The position numbers and the translations under genes were made by a program. A stretch of 64,000 nt of DNA. Origin: Nocardia jiangxiensis NBRC 101359. GTDB lineage: Bacteria; Actinomycetota; Actinomycetes; Mycobacteriales; Mycobacteriaceae. The stretch lies in assembly GCF_000308615.1 (NCBI RefSeq), contig NZ_BAGB01000076.1, positions 124,001 through 188,000 on the forward strand, written 5' to 3'. A model generated the notes under the pieces. It made no database searches, had not been told where the DNA came from, and saw only the letters and a list, made by a program, of their open reading frames with translations. Shown piece by piece: positions 32,701-41,558 of this stretch (the first letter of the stretch is position 1; every line of letters starts with the position of its first letter).

Positions 32701-33552
32701 ATGCTTCGAGCCGACCGAACCGGAACGCGTCCCACCCCTGAACGCCGCGTCACCGCCGCACTCCCCCGCCGCGCCACCGCGTTCGGCAGGCGAGCATCCC
32801 CGAGCTTCGCCCGGCGCGCGACATTGCGCCGATCACTGCGTCTGCTGGGCAGTTTCCGATTCGAGCAGACCGATCCGGCGCTGTTCTACGGCGGGATCGC
32901 CGTCGATACCGCCGAGCTGATCGCCGACTTCTATCGCGATCACACCGGCTGTTCGCTGACCGGTGCGACGGTGCTGGACGTCGGCGGCGGACCGGGCTAC
33001 TTCGCCGACGAGTTCACCGCGGCGGGTGCGCGCTATGTTCCGGTGGAGCCGGATCCGACCGAGATGCACGCCGCGGGTCTGACCGTGCGCGGCGCGGTCC
33101 GAGGTTCGGGGATGGCGCTGCCGTTCCGCGACGACGTGGTGGACATCTGCCTGTCCTCCAATGTGGCCGAACATGTTCCGCACCCGTGGCGGATGGCCGA
33201 GGAGATGCTGCGGGTGACCAGACCGGGCGGTCTGATGATGCTGTCCTACACCGTGTGGGCCGGCCCGTTCGGCGGGCACGAGACCGGGCCCTGGCACTAT
33301 CTGGGCGGGGAGTTCGCGGCCCGGCGGTATCGGCGTCGCACCGGTCACGAGCCGAAGAATCGCTTCGGGACCTCACTGTTCGCGGTGCGCGCCGCCGACG
33401 GGTTGCGCTGGGCGGCACGGGCGAGCGAACGTGCGGACGTGCTGGCCATCTTCCCGCGCTACCACCCGCGCTGGGCCTGGTGGTTGGTGCGCGTACCGGG
33501 CATCCGGGAACTACTGGTCAGCAACCTCGTGGTGGTCCTGGTCAAACGATGA
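32701..33552 (+). CDS. SAM-dependent methyltransferase (Rv0224c-type)
   Basis: A 283-residue protein from ATG 32701. Class I methyltransferase motifs: TVLDVGGGPGYFADEFTAAG (SAM loop), YVPVEPDP (acidic end of strand 2), GMALPFRDDVVDICLSSNVAEHV and MLRVTRPGGLMMLSYTVW. The N-terminal 50 residues are Arg-rich and may be partly untranslated if an internal start is used. A C-terminal amphipathic segment (YHPRWAWWLVRVPGIRELLVSNLVVVLVKR) could associate with membrane. It is divergent from a glycosyltransferase, suggesting methylation of a sugar or lipid in the same envelope pathway. Confidence 0.8.
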   Translation: MLRADRTGTRPTPERRVTAALPRRATAFGRRASPSFARRATLRRSLRLLGSFRFEQTDPALFYGGIAVDTAELIADFYRDHTGCSLTGATVLDVGGGPGYFADEFTAAGARYVPVEPDPTEMHAAGLTVRGAVRGSGMALPFRDDVVDICLSSNVAEHVPHPWRMAEEMLRVTRPGGLMMLSYTVWAGPFGGHETGPWHYLGGEFAARRYRRRTGHEPKNRFGTSLFAVRAADGLRWAARASERADVLAIFPRYHPRWAWWLVRVPGIRELLVSNLVVVLVKR

Positions 33553-33599
33553 CCCGCGCCGTGCTCCGGCGCTGACCCGCGCGAAGGTTGCCGCCGCAC

Positions 33600-33857
33600 T
33601 CACCAGCGATGCCAGAACCTGCGCCCCACGGCCTGCTGCGATTCGGGCCACGGCGGTTCCTGCATCGCCAACCCCACCGTTTCCAGCGGCGTGAGCCCCA
33701 CCGAACAGGACAACTCGCGCACCGCAGCAACCGCCTCGGCGGCCTGCAACGCGGCCGTCGCCTGTTCGAGCGTCAGCGTGCGGCCGGGCAGGAAGGATAC
33801 GACCCACCCGCCGGTGCCGACGGATCTTGCCTGGTGCGGCGTCTGATCACTGGTCAT
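33600..33857 (-). CDS. Small hypothetical protein, 85 aa
   Basis: ATG 33857 (MTSDQTPHQARSVGTGGWV) is chosen; an upstream in-frame ATG at 33971 would extend through sequence rich in Cys and Arg that looks non-coding. The product has a strand-helix core (WVVSFLPGRTLTLEQATAALQAAEAVAAV) and a proline-rich end (MQEPPWPESQQAVG). It has no signal peptide. It may be restricted to Nocardia-like genomes. The next gene on the same strand starts 400 bases upstream, so an operon is uncertain. Function unknown. Confidence 0.55.
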   Translation of the reverse strand: MTSDQTPHQARSVGTGGWVVSFLPGRTLTLEQATAALQAAEAVAAVRELSCSVGLTPLETVGLAMQEPPWPESQQAVGRRFWHRW

Positions 33858-34063
33858 CAACGATCTACCGACTACTTGCACCGCCACGACTCGGACTCCC
33901 CTGCAATTGCATCTGAAAAATCGGCCAAAGCAGCTAGTTATCAGCATGCTCCGCCACGAGGCGAAACGCAATAGTGCGTTCTATCAAAAGCGAACCGGCA
34001 GGTAGGGTTTCGGGACTCGGGATGCCTGAAGGTAACCAGCGTGGTCGCTGTGACGCACGAGCA

Positions 34064-34264
34064 TCACTTCGGCGTCTGCACCCGCAACATCGCCGCCGAA
34101 ATCTGGCCCGGCCGACGCGGCGCGTCGACGACCTCGACCTCCCACCCGTCCGGCAACGCCGCCTGCAATTGCCGCGCGGCCCGGCGCATCGGCGTACTCG
34201 CAGCCGACAGCTCGAACTCGGCTGTCTGCGGAACGACGGGCGAATCGAACTCCAGCTCGGTCAT
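34064..34264 (-). CDS. Small hypothetical protein, 66 aa
   Basis: ATG 34264 (MTELEFDSPVVPQTAEFEL) has an excellent Shine-Dalgarno (GGAGGTG on the minus strand about eight bases before). The product is short, with a helix (STPMRRAARQLQAALPDGWEV) between two strands (EVEVVDAPR, ISAAMLRVQ), plausibly a small alpha/beta domain. It lies 206 bases upstream of the other small minus-strand gene. Function unknown. The stretch 34265-34506 upstream contains no feature I can support beyond a possible promoter. Confidence 0.6.
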   Translation of the reverse strand: MTELEFDSPVVPQTAEFELSAASTPMRRAARQLQAALPDGWEVEVVDAPRRPGQISAAMLRVQTPK

Positions 34265-34506
34265 GCCCACGCACCTCCATGGTCGGCCTGCGCCGACGTG
34301 GGACGGAAATGTTCCGCCGAGACGGCGAGGCATTCAGTTCAGCCGATTAGTTAATTTCCCGCAATCGAACCGGTAGGACATGAGATGTAGAACACATTCG
34401 AGAATAAGGCACCGCCGCCCGTTTCATACCCATCCAGCCCCTACTACACCGATGTGAATACTCACACCGCTCGGCATACGGCTCACGAGAGGCGTGCCAG
34501 TACACG

Positions 34507-34544
34507 AAAAACCGCCCGCACCGTCGACAAGACGATGCGGGCGG
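34507..34544 (-). terminator. Intrinsic terminator of pckA
   Basis: On the minus strand, CCGCCCGCA-(mismatch)-CGTC pairs across a five-base loop with its complement (34512-34525 with 34531-34544) and is followed by TTTTT (complement of 34507-34511). It lies 20 bases beyond the pckA stop codon. Confidence 0.8.
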
Positions 34545-34564
34545 CCGGGGTTTTCGGCGGGGAC

Positions 34565-36397
34565 TCAGCCCAGACGCTCTTTGAGTGCCTCGAATTCGTC
34601 ACGCACGCCGGAGGGCAACTTATCGCCGACGAACTCGAACCACTCCTCGATGAGCGGAATCTCGCGGCGCCACTCGTCCAGATCGACCTTCAGCGAGGCG
34701 TCCACATCGGCGGGATCCACCGCCAGGCCCTCCAGATCGAGCTGCGCGGCGGTGGGCACATTGCCGACCGCGGTCGTCTCGGCCTCGGCCTTGCCCTCGA
34801 TGCGGTTGATGATCCACTCCAGCACGCGCGAGTTCTCGCCGAAACCGGGCCACAGGAAGCGGCCGTCCTCGCCGCGCCGGAACCAGTTGACGTAGAAGAT
34901 CTTCGGCAACTTGGTGGCATCGGCGTTCTTGCCCAGGTTGATCCAGTGGTTCATGTAGTCACCGACGTGGTAGCCCATGAACGGCAGCATCGCCATCGGA
35001 TCGCGACGCACGTTGCCGACCTTGCCCTCGGCGGCGGCGGTCTGCTCCGAGGACATGGTCGCGCCCATGAACACGCCGTGCTGCCAGTCGAAGGATTCGG
35101 TCACCAGCGGAATGGTGGTCTTGCGCCGCCCGCCGAACAGGATCGCCGAGATCGGCACGCCCTGCGGGTCGTCCCACTCCGGCGCCAGCGTGGGGCACTG
35201 CGACATCGGCGTGCAGTAACGCGAATTCGGGTGCGCGGCAAGGGTTTCGGTCTCCCGCAGGAACCAGTCGTTACCCTTCCAGTCGATCAGGTGATCGGGC
35301 TCGCCCTCGAGGCCCTCCCACCAGACGTCGTGGTCGTCGGTCAGCGCGACGTTGGTGTAGACGGTGTTTCCGGCCTCCAGGGTGGCCATCGCGTTCGGGT
35401 TCGAGTTGTGGTTGGTGCCGGGGGCGACACCGAAGAAACCGAACTCCGGGTTGACCGCGTACAGGCGGCCGTCCTCGCCGAAACGCATCCAGGCGATGTC
35501 GTCGCCCAGGGTTTCCGCGCGCCAGCCCGGCACGGTCGGCTGCAGCATCGCGAGGTTGGTCTTACCGCAGGCGCTGGGGAACGCGGCCGCGACGTAGTAG
35601 TTCTTGTTCTCCGGCGAGATCAGCTTGAGGATCAGCATGTGCTCGGCCAGCCAGCCCTCGTCGTGCGCCATCGCCGAGGCGATACGCAGCGAGTAACACT
35701 TCTTGCCCAGCAGGGCGTTACCGCCGTAACCCGAGCCGTAGCTCCAGATCTCGCGGTCCTCGGGGAAGTGGGTGATGTACTTGGTGTCGTTGCACGGCCA
35801 CGGCACGTCGGCCTGGCCCTGCGCCAGCGGCGCACCGACCGAGTGCAGGGCCTTGACGAACGGCTTGTCCTTTCCCAGCTTCTCCAGCGCGGCCTTGCCC
35901 ATCCGGGTCATCACGCGCATCGAGACCACGACGTACTCCGAATCGGTGATCTCCACACCCAGTTTCGGATCCTCGGCGCCCAGCGGACCCATGCAGAACG
36001 GCACCACGAACATGGTGCGGCCCTTCATCGAGCCGCGGTACAGCTCGGTCATGGTCTTGCGCATCTCGGTCGGATCGACCCAGTTGTTCGTCGGGCCGGC
36101 CTCGGACTCGGTGCGCGAGCAGATGTAGGTGCGCGACTCCACCCGCGCGACGTCGGAGGGATCCGACAGCGCCAGGAAGGAGTTGGGCTTCTTCGAGTCG
36201 TTGAGCCGCTGGAACGTGCCGGCCTCGACGAGCTGGGCGGTCAGCGCGTCCCACTCCGCGTCGGAGCCGTCCGCCCACACCACCCGTTCGGGCTGGGTGA
36301 GTTCTGCGACCTCCCGCACCCAGGCGAGCAGCCCCGCGTGCTCGGTAGGTGCGGTGCCATCGGATCCGTCAAGACCAGGAATGGTCACTGAGGTCAT
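34565..36397 (-). CDS. pckA: Phosphoenolpyruvate carboxykinase (GTP)
   Basis: A 610-residue GTP-dependent PEPCK from ATG 36397 with a Shine-Dalgarno-like CAGGAGAG upstream. Typical features: the PEP/oxaloacetate-binding N-terminal half with RTYICSRTESEAGPTNNW, the kinase P-loop FPSACGKTNLAML (Lys about 279, with the reactive Cys), the metal motif GDDIAWMRFGEDGRL, and the GTP-specific C-terminus with FGGRRKTTIPLV and the WFRRGEDGRFLWPGFGENSRV guanine pocket. It makes phosphoenolpyruvate from oxaloacetate in gluconeogenesis and is cytosolic. It is monocistronic, with its own terminator. Confidence 0.95.
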   Translation of the reverse strand: MTSVTIPGLDGSDGTAPTEHAGLLAWVREVAELTQPERVVWADGSDAEWDALTAQLVEAGTFQRLNDSKKPNSFLALSDPSDVARVESRTYICSRTESEAGPTNNWVDPTEMRKTMTELYRGSMKGRTMFVVPFCMGPLGAEDPKLGVEITDSEYVVVSMRVMTRMGKAALEKLGKDKPFVKALHSVGAPLAQGQADVPWPCNDTKYITHFPEDREIWSYGSGYGGNALLGKKCYSLRIASAMAHDEGWLAEHMLILKLISPENKNYYVAAAFPSACGKTNLAMLQPTVPGWRAETLGDDIAWMRFGEDGRLYAVNPEFGFFGVAPGTNHNSNPNAMATLEAGNTVYTNVALTDDHDVWWEGLEGEPDHLIDWKGNDWFLRETETLAAHPNSRYCTPMSQCPTLAPEWDDPQGVPISAILFGGRRKTTIPLVTESFDWQHGVFMGATMSSEQTAAAEGKVGNVRRDPMAMLPFMGYHVGDYMNHWINLGKNADATKLPKIFYVNWFRRGEDGRFLWPGFGENSRVLEWIINRIEGKAEAETTAVGNVPTAAQLDLEGLAVDPADVDASLKVDLDEWRREIPLIEEWFEFVGDKLPSGVRDEFEALKERLG

Positions 36398-36749
36398 GAA
36401 AACTCTCCTGAGATGGGTGGCCGGGGTGCGTGAGCGGGCAGCCGGAACAGCTCACGACACCGGAACTGCCACCATTGGCGGTAGGCACCCGTTCCGTCTC
36501 GCCGACTTCAGGGGTGGCATATGAGAAGGAGCGGATGCCGATGTTCCTTAGGTAAAGAGGTTAACGCGATGTGACGGTGAGTACGGAATGGGGTTGCTCA
36601 CTCGGTACCCCGACATCATCTTCTCCAACCGCGGCCGCGAGGAATATCACGAAACGTCTGTTTCCGAGAAATATGCAGGCCAAGGAGTTATGGCCGAGTT
36701 AGCAGCGAACTCACGGCGACGCGAAGATCGACTACGTTCGCCGCGTTCG
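36398..36749. other. Intergenic region upstream of pckA
   Basis: This gap lies between the pckA start and the 3' end of the dynamin-like gene, both on the minus strand. It should contain the pckA promoter. A 65-codon plus-strand frame at 36588-36785 has no supporting Shine-Dalgarno or motif and I do not call it. No terminator hairpin for the upstream operon is obvious. Confidence 0.4.
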
Positions 36750-38276
36750 TCATCGCTGCGTGTGCACGGAATCGAGGATCTGTAGATCACGTCGGCAGGC
36801 GGCCAGTTGTGCGGGCTGGCGAGAATTCAGCTCTCGCACTCGCGACTCCAATTCCGCGACGCGACGATCGCTTTCGACCACGCGCGTGGTCGTCGCGCGC
36901 ACCGCCTGATCGGTGAGCTGCGATTCGGCCTCCACCAGTGCGGTCGACACCCGCTGTTCGAGTTGGGCCTTGACGTTCACCAGAGCGTCGGAGACCCATT
37001 GACGGATATGTGCGCGATCGGCGATATGGCCGCGAGCGCGCACCACCCAGTAGGCCACGGCCGCACCGAGCAGCAGGGTGACCGGAATGGTCGCGTAGTT
37101 CAGCGCCGGGACCAGCGTCAACGGCGCGACCGCCAGGCGACCCAGACCGAATCCGCCCGATGCGCCCAGCGCGATCATCAGGTGATCTTCCACACCCCGG
37201 TGCCGCGGTTCGGGATCGGGACCCAGCCGCGGCGGCGGATCGGTGCGCGGCACCGGGGGCCGGGCGGGCGCGTCGGGTGTGGGACCTGTCGCCGCCTCGA
37301 GCTGCCGCGACAGATCGGCCAGGCGCTGGGCGAGGACGGCATCGAGCTCGGCGGTCAGTTGATTCACCGACTGCTGCAGATCGGCGGGGTAGGTCTTGGT
37401 CGCGCGGCGGCCCAGGCGGTCGAGGTCGGATCTGGCGGTGGCGTTCAGCGCGCGGATGCGGGCGCCGACGTCGTGCAGCAGATCCATGCGGGCCAGATGC
37501 ATGCGGTTGCGCAGTGCGGACATCGCCTGGGCCCGGCCACCGTCGCGGGCGGCCAGCAGCGTCGCGCGTTCCTCGCGCAGGCGGGCGACCTCGGCCCCGG
37601 AATTCAGTTCGGCGGACTGGTCGACGATGCGCTGCCGGGTGTCGGCCAGCACTCGGTGCAGGACCGCGGCCCAGCGGTCCGGTCCGCCGTCGGCGCCGGC
37701 CGCCGCGGTCAGCCGGGTGTGCAGCTGGGCCAGGCCGGACCGGTCCAGCAGGGCGGCGTCGCCGGACTGGCGCGCGGCCACGGACAGGCGAGCCGAGACC
37801 GGCACGATGGCCGGGTCCGCGCCGAGCACCTGGGTCAGCAGGGCGGTGTTGCGGTCCAGCACCGCGCGCCAGTCCGGGTAGGCGTGGGTGTTGTTCATGG
37901 CGAACAGGGTTCGGGTGCCGCCCGAACTCAGCCGGGACACCACGTTCAGGGTGCTGGCGCCCAGCGCGGCGCCGGCGTCGAGCAGCAGCAGCGCCACCGC
38001 GGGTGCGGCGCCCGGATCCACCATCGGATCGGTCAGGGCGATGCACGGTTCGAAACGGGCCAGCTCGGTGCGCAGCAGCAGGGTGCTGGCATCGGCGGGG
38101 CCGATCAGCGCGACCGCCTCGGGGGCGGGCAGCACGGCGGCGGCCCCGGCGTCCCCGGGACCGCTCGCGGCGCGCAGCAACGCCGCACCCTGCGGATTCC
38201 AGCGTCCGACCACCGCCTCCGCTTCCGGCGAGAGCGGGGCCGGGGCGAAACTCGCGGGCGGGTCAGAGTCCGGCAC
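36750..38276 (-). CDS. Dynamin-like partner protein (Rv0210-type)
   Basis: A 508-residue protein whose ATG 38276 overlaps the end of the GTPase gene by 14 bases. The N-terminal 200 residues resemble a GTPase domain without a P-loop (ALIGPADASTLLLRTELARF, PAVALLLLDAGAALG). The middle is a long helical region with coiled-coil character (EVARLREERATLLAARDGGRAQAMSALRNRM, SVNQLTAELDAVLAQRLADL). Then follow two hydrophobic segments (FGLGRLAVAPLTLVPALN, YATIPVTLLLGAAVAYWVV) and another coiled coil. This resembles the dynamin-like/IniA-type membrane-remodelling layout. M. tuberculosis Rv0209-Rv0210 sit at the same place beside pckA and trmB. Confidence 0.7.
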   Translation of the reverse strand: MPDSDPPASFAPAPLSPEAEAVVGRWNPQGAALLRAASGPGDAGAAAVLPAPEAVALIGPADASTLLLRTELARFEPCIALTDPMVDPGAAPAVALLLLDAGAALGASTLNVVSRLSSGGTRTLFAMNNTHAYPDWRAVLDRNTALLTQVLGADPAIVPVSARLSVAARQSGDAALLDRSGLAQLHTRLTAAAGADGGPDRWAAVLHRVLADTRQRIVDQSAELNSGAEVARLREERATLLAARDGGRAQAMSALRNRMHLARMDLLHDVGARIRALNATARSDLDRLGRRATKTYPADLQQSVNQLTAELDAVLAQRLADLSRQLEAATGPTPDAPARPPVPRTDPPPRLGPDPEPRHRGVEDHLMIALGASGGFGLGRLAVAPLTLVPALNYATIPVTLLLGAAVAYWVVRARGHIADRAHIRQWVSDALVNVKAQLEQRVSTALVEAESQLTDQAVRATTTRVVESDRRVAELESRVRELNSRQPAQLAACRRDLQILDSVHTQR

Positions 38277-39393
38277 TGCTCATCCGCTCGAACAACCGGA
38301 CGTATCCGTTGTGCGCGCGCAGCGCGGCACGGCGGGCCGTGGCGGGCATATCGCTGGACACCACCGCGCGCCAGCGCTGAGCGCGCGCGATCGCGTCATC
38401 GGCGTCGGCCGGATACGGCGACGGATAGCCCGCAGCCAGATGTAGGACCTCCGGACAGGCCAGTCCGGCTCGCAGACCGGTCCAGAGGGCCTCGTCACCG
38501 GACAGATAATCCTCGATCAGATCCCGGGCCCGGCCCGCACCTGGACCACCGGCACGCGCGGCCAGGCGGGCCAGCTCGTCGAGGAAGTCGCCGCCGCGCT
38601 GCTCGGCGGACCGCTCGTACCGTCGGTGCAGCAGGGTGTGGACCGCATCGATCCCGCTGACCGCGTGCAGTATCTGCCGCATCGTCTGCGGCCCCAGATC
38701 CGGATCGCGCGCCAGCGCCGAGACCGCGGTCGACACCCCGAACAGGCCCCAGCGCGCGATCACCGCCTCGCGTTCGGCGGTATCGGGCCCGAAACCCGGG
38801 GAACAGAACAGTTCCGCGGTCAGCGTGAAGGTCGGATCGGTGGTGGCGGTGTGCCGCCGCAGCGTGGTCAGATCCTCCTGCGACGGCGTGCCGGATCTGG
38901 TCCGCACGGCCAGCTCGGAGACCACCGGCAGGGTCGCCATACCCATCTCGTAGGCGCACTGGCCCACCGCCGCCTCCGCATCGGCCCAGCGGGAACCGAC
39001 GGCATCGGCCTTGTTCAGCACCACCACGGTCCGATCGCGCGGCAGCCGAGACAGCACGGCGCGATCCCCCGGCTGCAGCGCCGAGGACAGCACGTAGACC
39101 AGCAGATCCGCGTCGAGGGTCGGATCCGGATGACCCGGTTCGTCCACCGGGGTGGTCTCCTCGGCCGAGATCAGCGCCAGCGCCTGCAACAGGGTGGATT
39201 TGCCCGCGCCCGCGCGGCCGGTGACCTGGATGCGCACCGGGCGGCGCCACGCGCTCGCGGCGGCGGCGACCTGTTCGGCCACCCGCGGATCGGTCCCCGG
39301 ACCCGTGCGTAGATTCGCGATCAACTGGTCGAGTTCCGGTGCGGGTCCGCCCTGTTCGGCGACCAGCCTGGTTGCCGCGGAGTCTGTCGGCAC
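38263..39393 (-). CDS. P-loop GTPase, dynamin-like (Rv0209-type)
   Basis: GTG 39393 (VPTDSAATRLVAEQGG) with AAGGGGG upstream gives 376 residues. The GTPase motifs are present: Walker A GRAGAGKST (residues 59-67), a DADLLVYVLSSALQPGD strand in the G3 position, and NKAD (127-130). The C-terminal half is helical with no membrane segment. The overlapping downstream gene encodes a membrane-anchored relative without the P-loop, so the two probably form one complex in which this subunit hydrolyses GTP, as in bacterial dynamin-like pairs. A link to membrane repair or cell-envelope remodelling is inferred. Confidence 0.75.
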   Translation of the reverse strand: MPTDSAATRLVAEQGGPAPELDQLIANLRTGPGTDPRVAEQVAAAASAWRRPVRIQVTGRAGAGKSTLLQALALISAEETTPVDEPGHPDPTLDADLLVYVLSSALQPGDRAVLSRLPRDRTVVVLNKADAVGSRWADAEAAVGQCAYEMGMATLPVVSELAVRTRSGTPSQEDLTTLRRHTATTDPTFTLTAELFCSPGFGPDTAEREAVIARWGLFGVSTAVSALARDPDLGPQTMRQILHAVSGIDAVHTLLHRRYERSAEQRGGDFLDELARLAARAGGPGAGRARDLIEDYLSGDEALWTGLRAGLACPEVLHLAAGYPSPYPADADDAIARAQRWRAVVSSDMPATARRAALRAHNGYVRLFERMSSAGL

Positions 39394-40137
39394 GGTACTA
39401 CCCCCTTCCGGCGGGCAATTCTCGCAGAACTCACCCGGATTGTCGGCACGGACCACCGTATCTACCCCGCCGAATATCGGACCTGAAACCCACCCCGTCA
39501 AACCTCCGTCCGCACCCGCACCCGACACGACGACAACGCCCTGCTCCCGAGCCCTGGACAGTGTGCGGATCCGAACATGATGTGCGGCGGATTTCGCCCT
39601 GCCCCGACCCGCGTACCGACACCGCATATCACGACCGCGCAACCACTCGCCGCACCGGCGTGAGCGCCTCGACCTCGGACGAATCTCGGAAACCATGCGA
39701 GACCCGATCGGTGGACAACTTCGCGCCTGTCCTACCGAACGCCTGTCCCAGCCGTCGTCGATCTCGCCGGCGATGTGGCGTATCCGGTCCGATCCGAGTC
39801 CGATCCCGGATTCGCCGCGCCCGGACGTCGTCATCCTGCCCGCGAAACGCGGATCCCGGCGATCCCCGACACGCCCGCAGCGCGAATCCGGGGTATCAAT
39901 CAGCAGATGTTGTGTCATTGATCACAGAACGCAATCGGGAATCGGCCTCGGATGGCGGCTGTTTTATTGAGAGACAGCACAATTCAGGTGTGGCGAGGTT
40001 TTCGGGTGATCACCCGGTCGCCTACTCTGAGGCCGTCGGCGGCACCGCCGACGTGGGGCAGGGCTGTGCCCGACACCGGTCCGTGCGGACGGGTGCAGGG
40101 AAACGGCCTGGTCACCAGGCTCAGTGAGGAGGTTGCG
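39394..40137. other. Long divergent intergenic region with two dyads
   Basis: No gene is supported in these 744 bases between the GTPase gene and the lipase gene; the translations are Arg/Pro-rich shadows. Two structures stand out near the lipase: a perfect 14-bp palindrome CGGGTGATCACCCG at 40003-40016, and a hairpin CGTCGGCGG-CA-CCGCCGACG at 40034-40053. AT-rich sequence at 39957-39975 could hold a promoter. The lipase Shine-Dalgarno GAGGAGG follows at about 40126. Confidence 0.5.
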
Positions 40138-41499
40138 ATGACCGTCATCGAGGACGTCATCGGACGGGTCGACGCGATATCCGGCGTCCGGGACACGATC
40201 GACGCAGCGCGTCCGCTGCTGCCGTCGCAGGATCCGTTCCTCATACCTCCCGCAGACCTCACCCGCTACGCGCCCGGCGCCATCCTGCGCAGCCGTGCGG
40301 TGCGAATCGGGCTGTTCGGCCTGGTCCCGCAGCAGGTCTCGGCCTGGCAGCTGCTCTATCGCAGCACCGATATGAACGGCGAACCCGAGGCCGCGATCAC
40401 CACGGTCCTGCTGCCCGCCGACGCGGATCCGGACGTCGAACGCCCGCTGCTCGCCTTCGAATCGGCGATCGACGCGACCGCCGAACAGTGCGCGCCGTCC
40501 TATGCGCTGCGATTGGGCGCGTTCGCACCCGGTTCGATCACCCAGCTGGAATGGATGCTGGTCGCGGGCGCGCTGCGGCGCGGCTGGGCGGTCGGCATCG
40601 CCGATCACGAAGGCCCGCACGGCAACTTCGGTGCGCCGCGCGAACCCGGCTACCGGTCCCTGGACGGCATTCGCGCCGCACTGCGTTTCGCGCCGCTGGG
40701 CCTGCACGCGCGGACTCCGGTCGCGGTGTGGGGCTATTCCGGCGGCGGTATGGCCGGATCCTGGCTGGTGGAGATGGCGCCGGTCTACGCGCCCGAACTC
40801 GATATCGCCGGCGCGGTACTCGGTGCGCCGGTCGGCGATCCGGGACAGGTGTTCGTCGGTCTCAACGGCGGACGTTTCGCCGGCTTCCCGCCGATCATGA
40901 TCGCCGCGCTGCGCCGGCTCTACCCGGCGCTGGACGAACTACTGAACGCCGAATTGAACGCCGAGGGCCGCCGTCTGCTGGACGTGGCCGCCCGCTCCGC
41001 ACCGATGCTGGCGCTGCACCGCCTGACCGGCCGCGACGTCGGCGACTATCTGGACCGGCCGCTGGCAGAGCTGCTGGCCGAACCGGAGATGCGCGCGATG
41101 TTCGACGACCTGCGCCTGGGCGGCCACGTACCGAAGTGCCCGGTGCTCATGATCCAGCCGGTGAACGACCAGGTCATCACCGTCCGAGCCATCGACGAGC
41201 AAGTCGCGCGCTACCGTCGCGGCGGCGCGAACGTCACCTATCTGCGCGACCGGCTCAGCGAACATTTCAGCCTGCTGCCCCTGGCCACGCCGCTGACGCT
41301 GGACTGGCTCGCCGACCGGATCGCCGGACGCGAGGTCCCCGAGCCGAGCACCCGCACCGTCTGGTCGGTGGTGACCGATTCGTCGAGCTGGCGCGGTCTG
41401 CTCGAAATGACGGTCACCGCAACGCGAGTCGTGCTGGGACGCCCGTTGCGCGGCGAGTCGGGCCCGCAGTCCAGGCCGGCCCGCACGCTGGCGGCCTGA
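40138..41499 (+). CDS. Secretory-lipase-family (LIP) alpha/beta hydrolase
   Basis: ATG 40138 (MTVIEDVIGRVDAISGV) follows GAGGAGG, giving 453 residues. The family signs are a helical N-terminus (DPFLIPPADLTRYAPGAILRSR), the nucleophile elbow WGYSGGG (Ser201), a probable catalytic Asp in QPVNDQVI (D344) and His in SEHFSL (H376). LIP-family enzymes hydrolyse triglycerides or other esters and are common in Nocardia and Mycobacterium. No classical signal peptide is visible, although family members are often secreted. It stands alone between the GTPase pair and trmB, an insertion relative to the M. tuberculosis order. The upstream palindrome may be its operator. Confidence 0.8.
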   Translation: MTVIEDVIGRVDAISGVRDTIDAARPLLPSQDPFLIPPADLTRYAPGAILRSRAVRIGLFGLVPQQVSAWQLLYRSTDMNGEPEAAITTVLLPADADPDVERPLLAFESAIDATAEQCAPSYALRLGAFAPGSITQLEWMLVAGALRRGWAVGIADHEGPHGNFGAPREPGYRSLDGIRAALRFAPLGLHARTPVAVWGYSGGGMAGSWLVEMAPVYAPELDIAGAVLGAPVGDPGQVFVGLNGGRFAGFPPIMIAALRRLYPALDELLNAELNAEGRRLLDVAARSAPMLALHRLTGRDVGDYLDRPLAELLAEPEMRAMFDDLRLGGHVPKCPVLMIQPVNDQVITVRAIDEQVARYRRGGANVTYLRDRLSEHFSLLPLATPLTLDWLADRIAGREVPEPSTRTVWSVVTDSSSWRGLLEMTVTATRVVLGRPLRGESGPQSRPARTLAA

Positions 41500-41558
41500 T
41501 CAATCGTCCGGGAAGGGTTGCGCGGTCGCCTGCTGTGCTGATCATCCGATACTGGACA

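Noticed and set aside
36588..36785. 65-codon frame upstream of pckA
   Set aside because: No Shine-Dalgarno, no motif, and it runs into the end of the convergent gene.
39339..40127. 262-codon plus-strand frame in the long gap before the lipase
   Set aside because: Translation is Arg/Pro/Ser-rich and it overlaps the GTPase start; it looks like GC-rich non-coding sequence.
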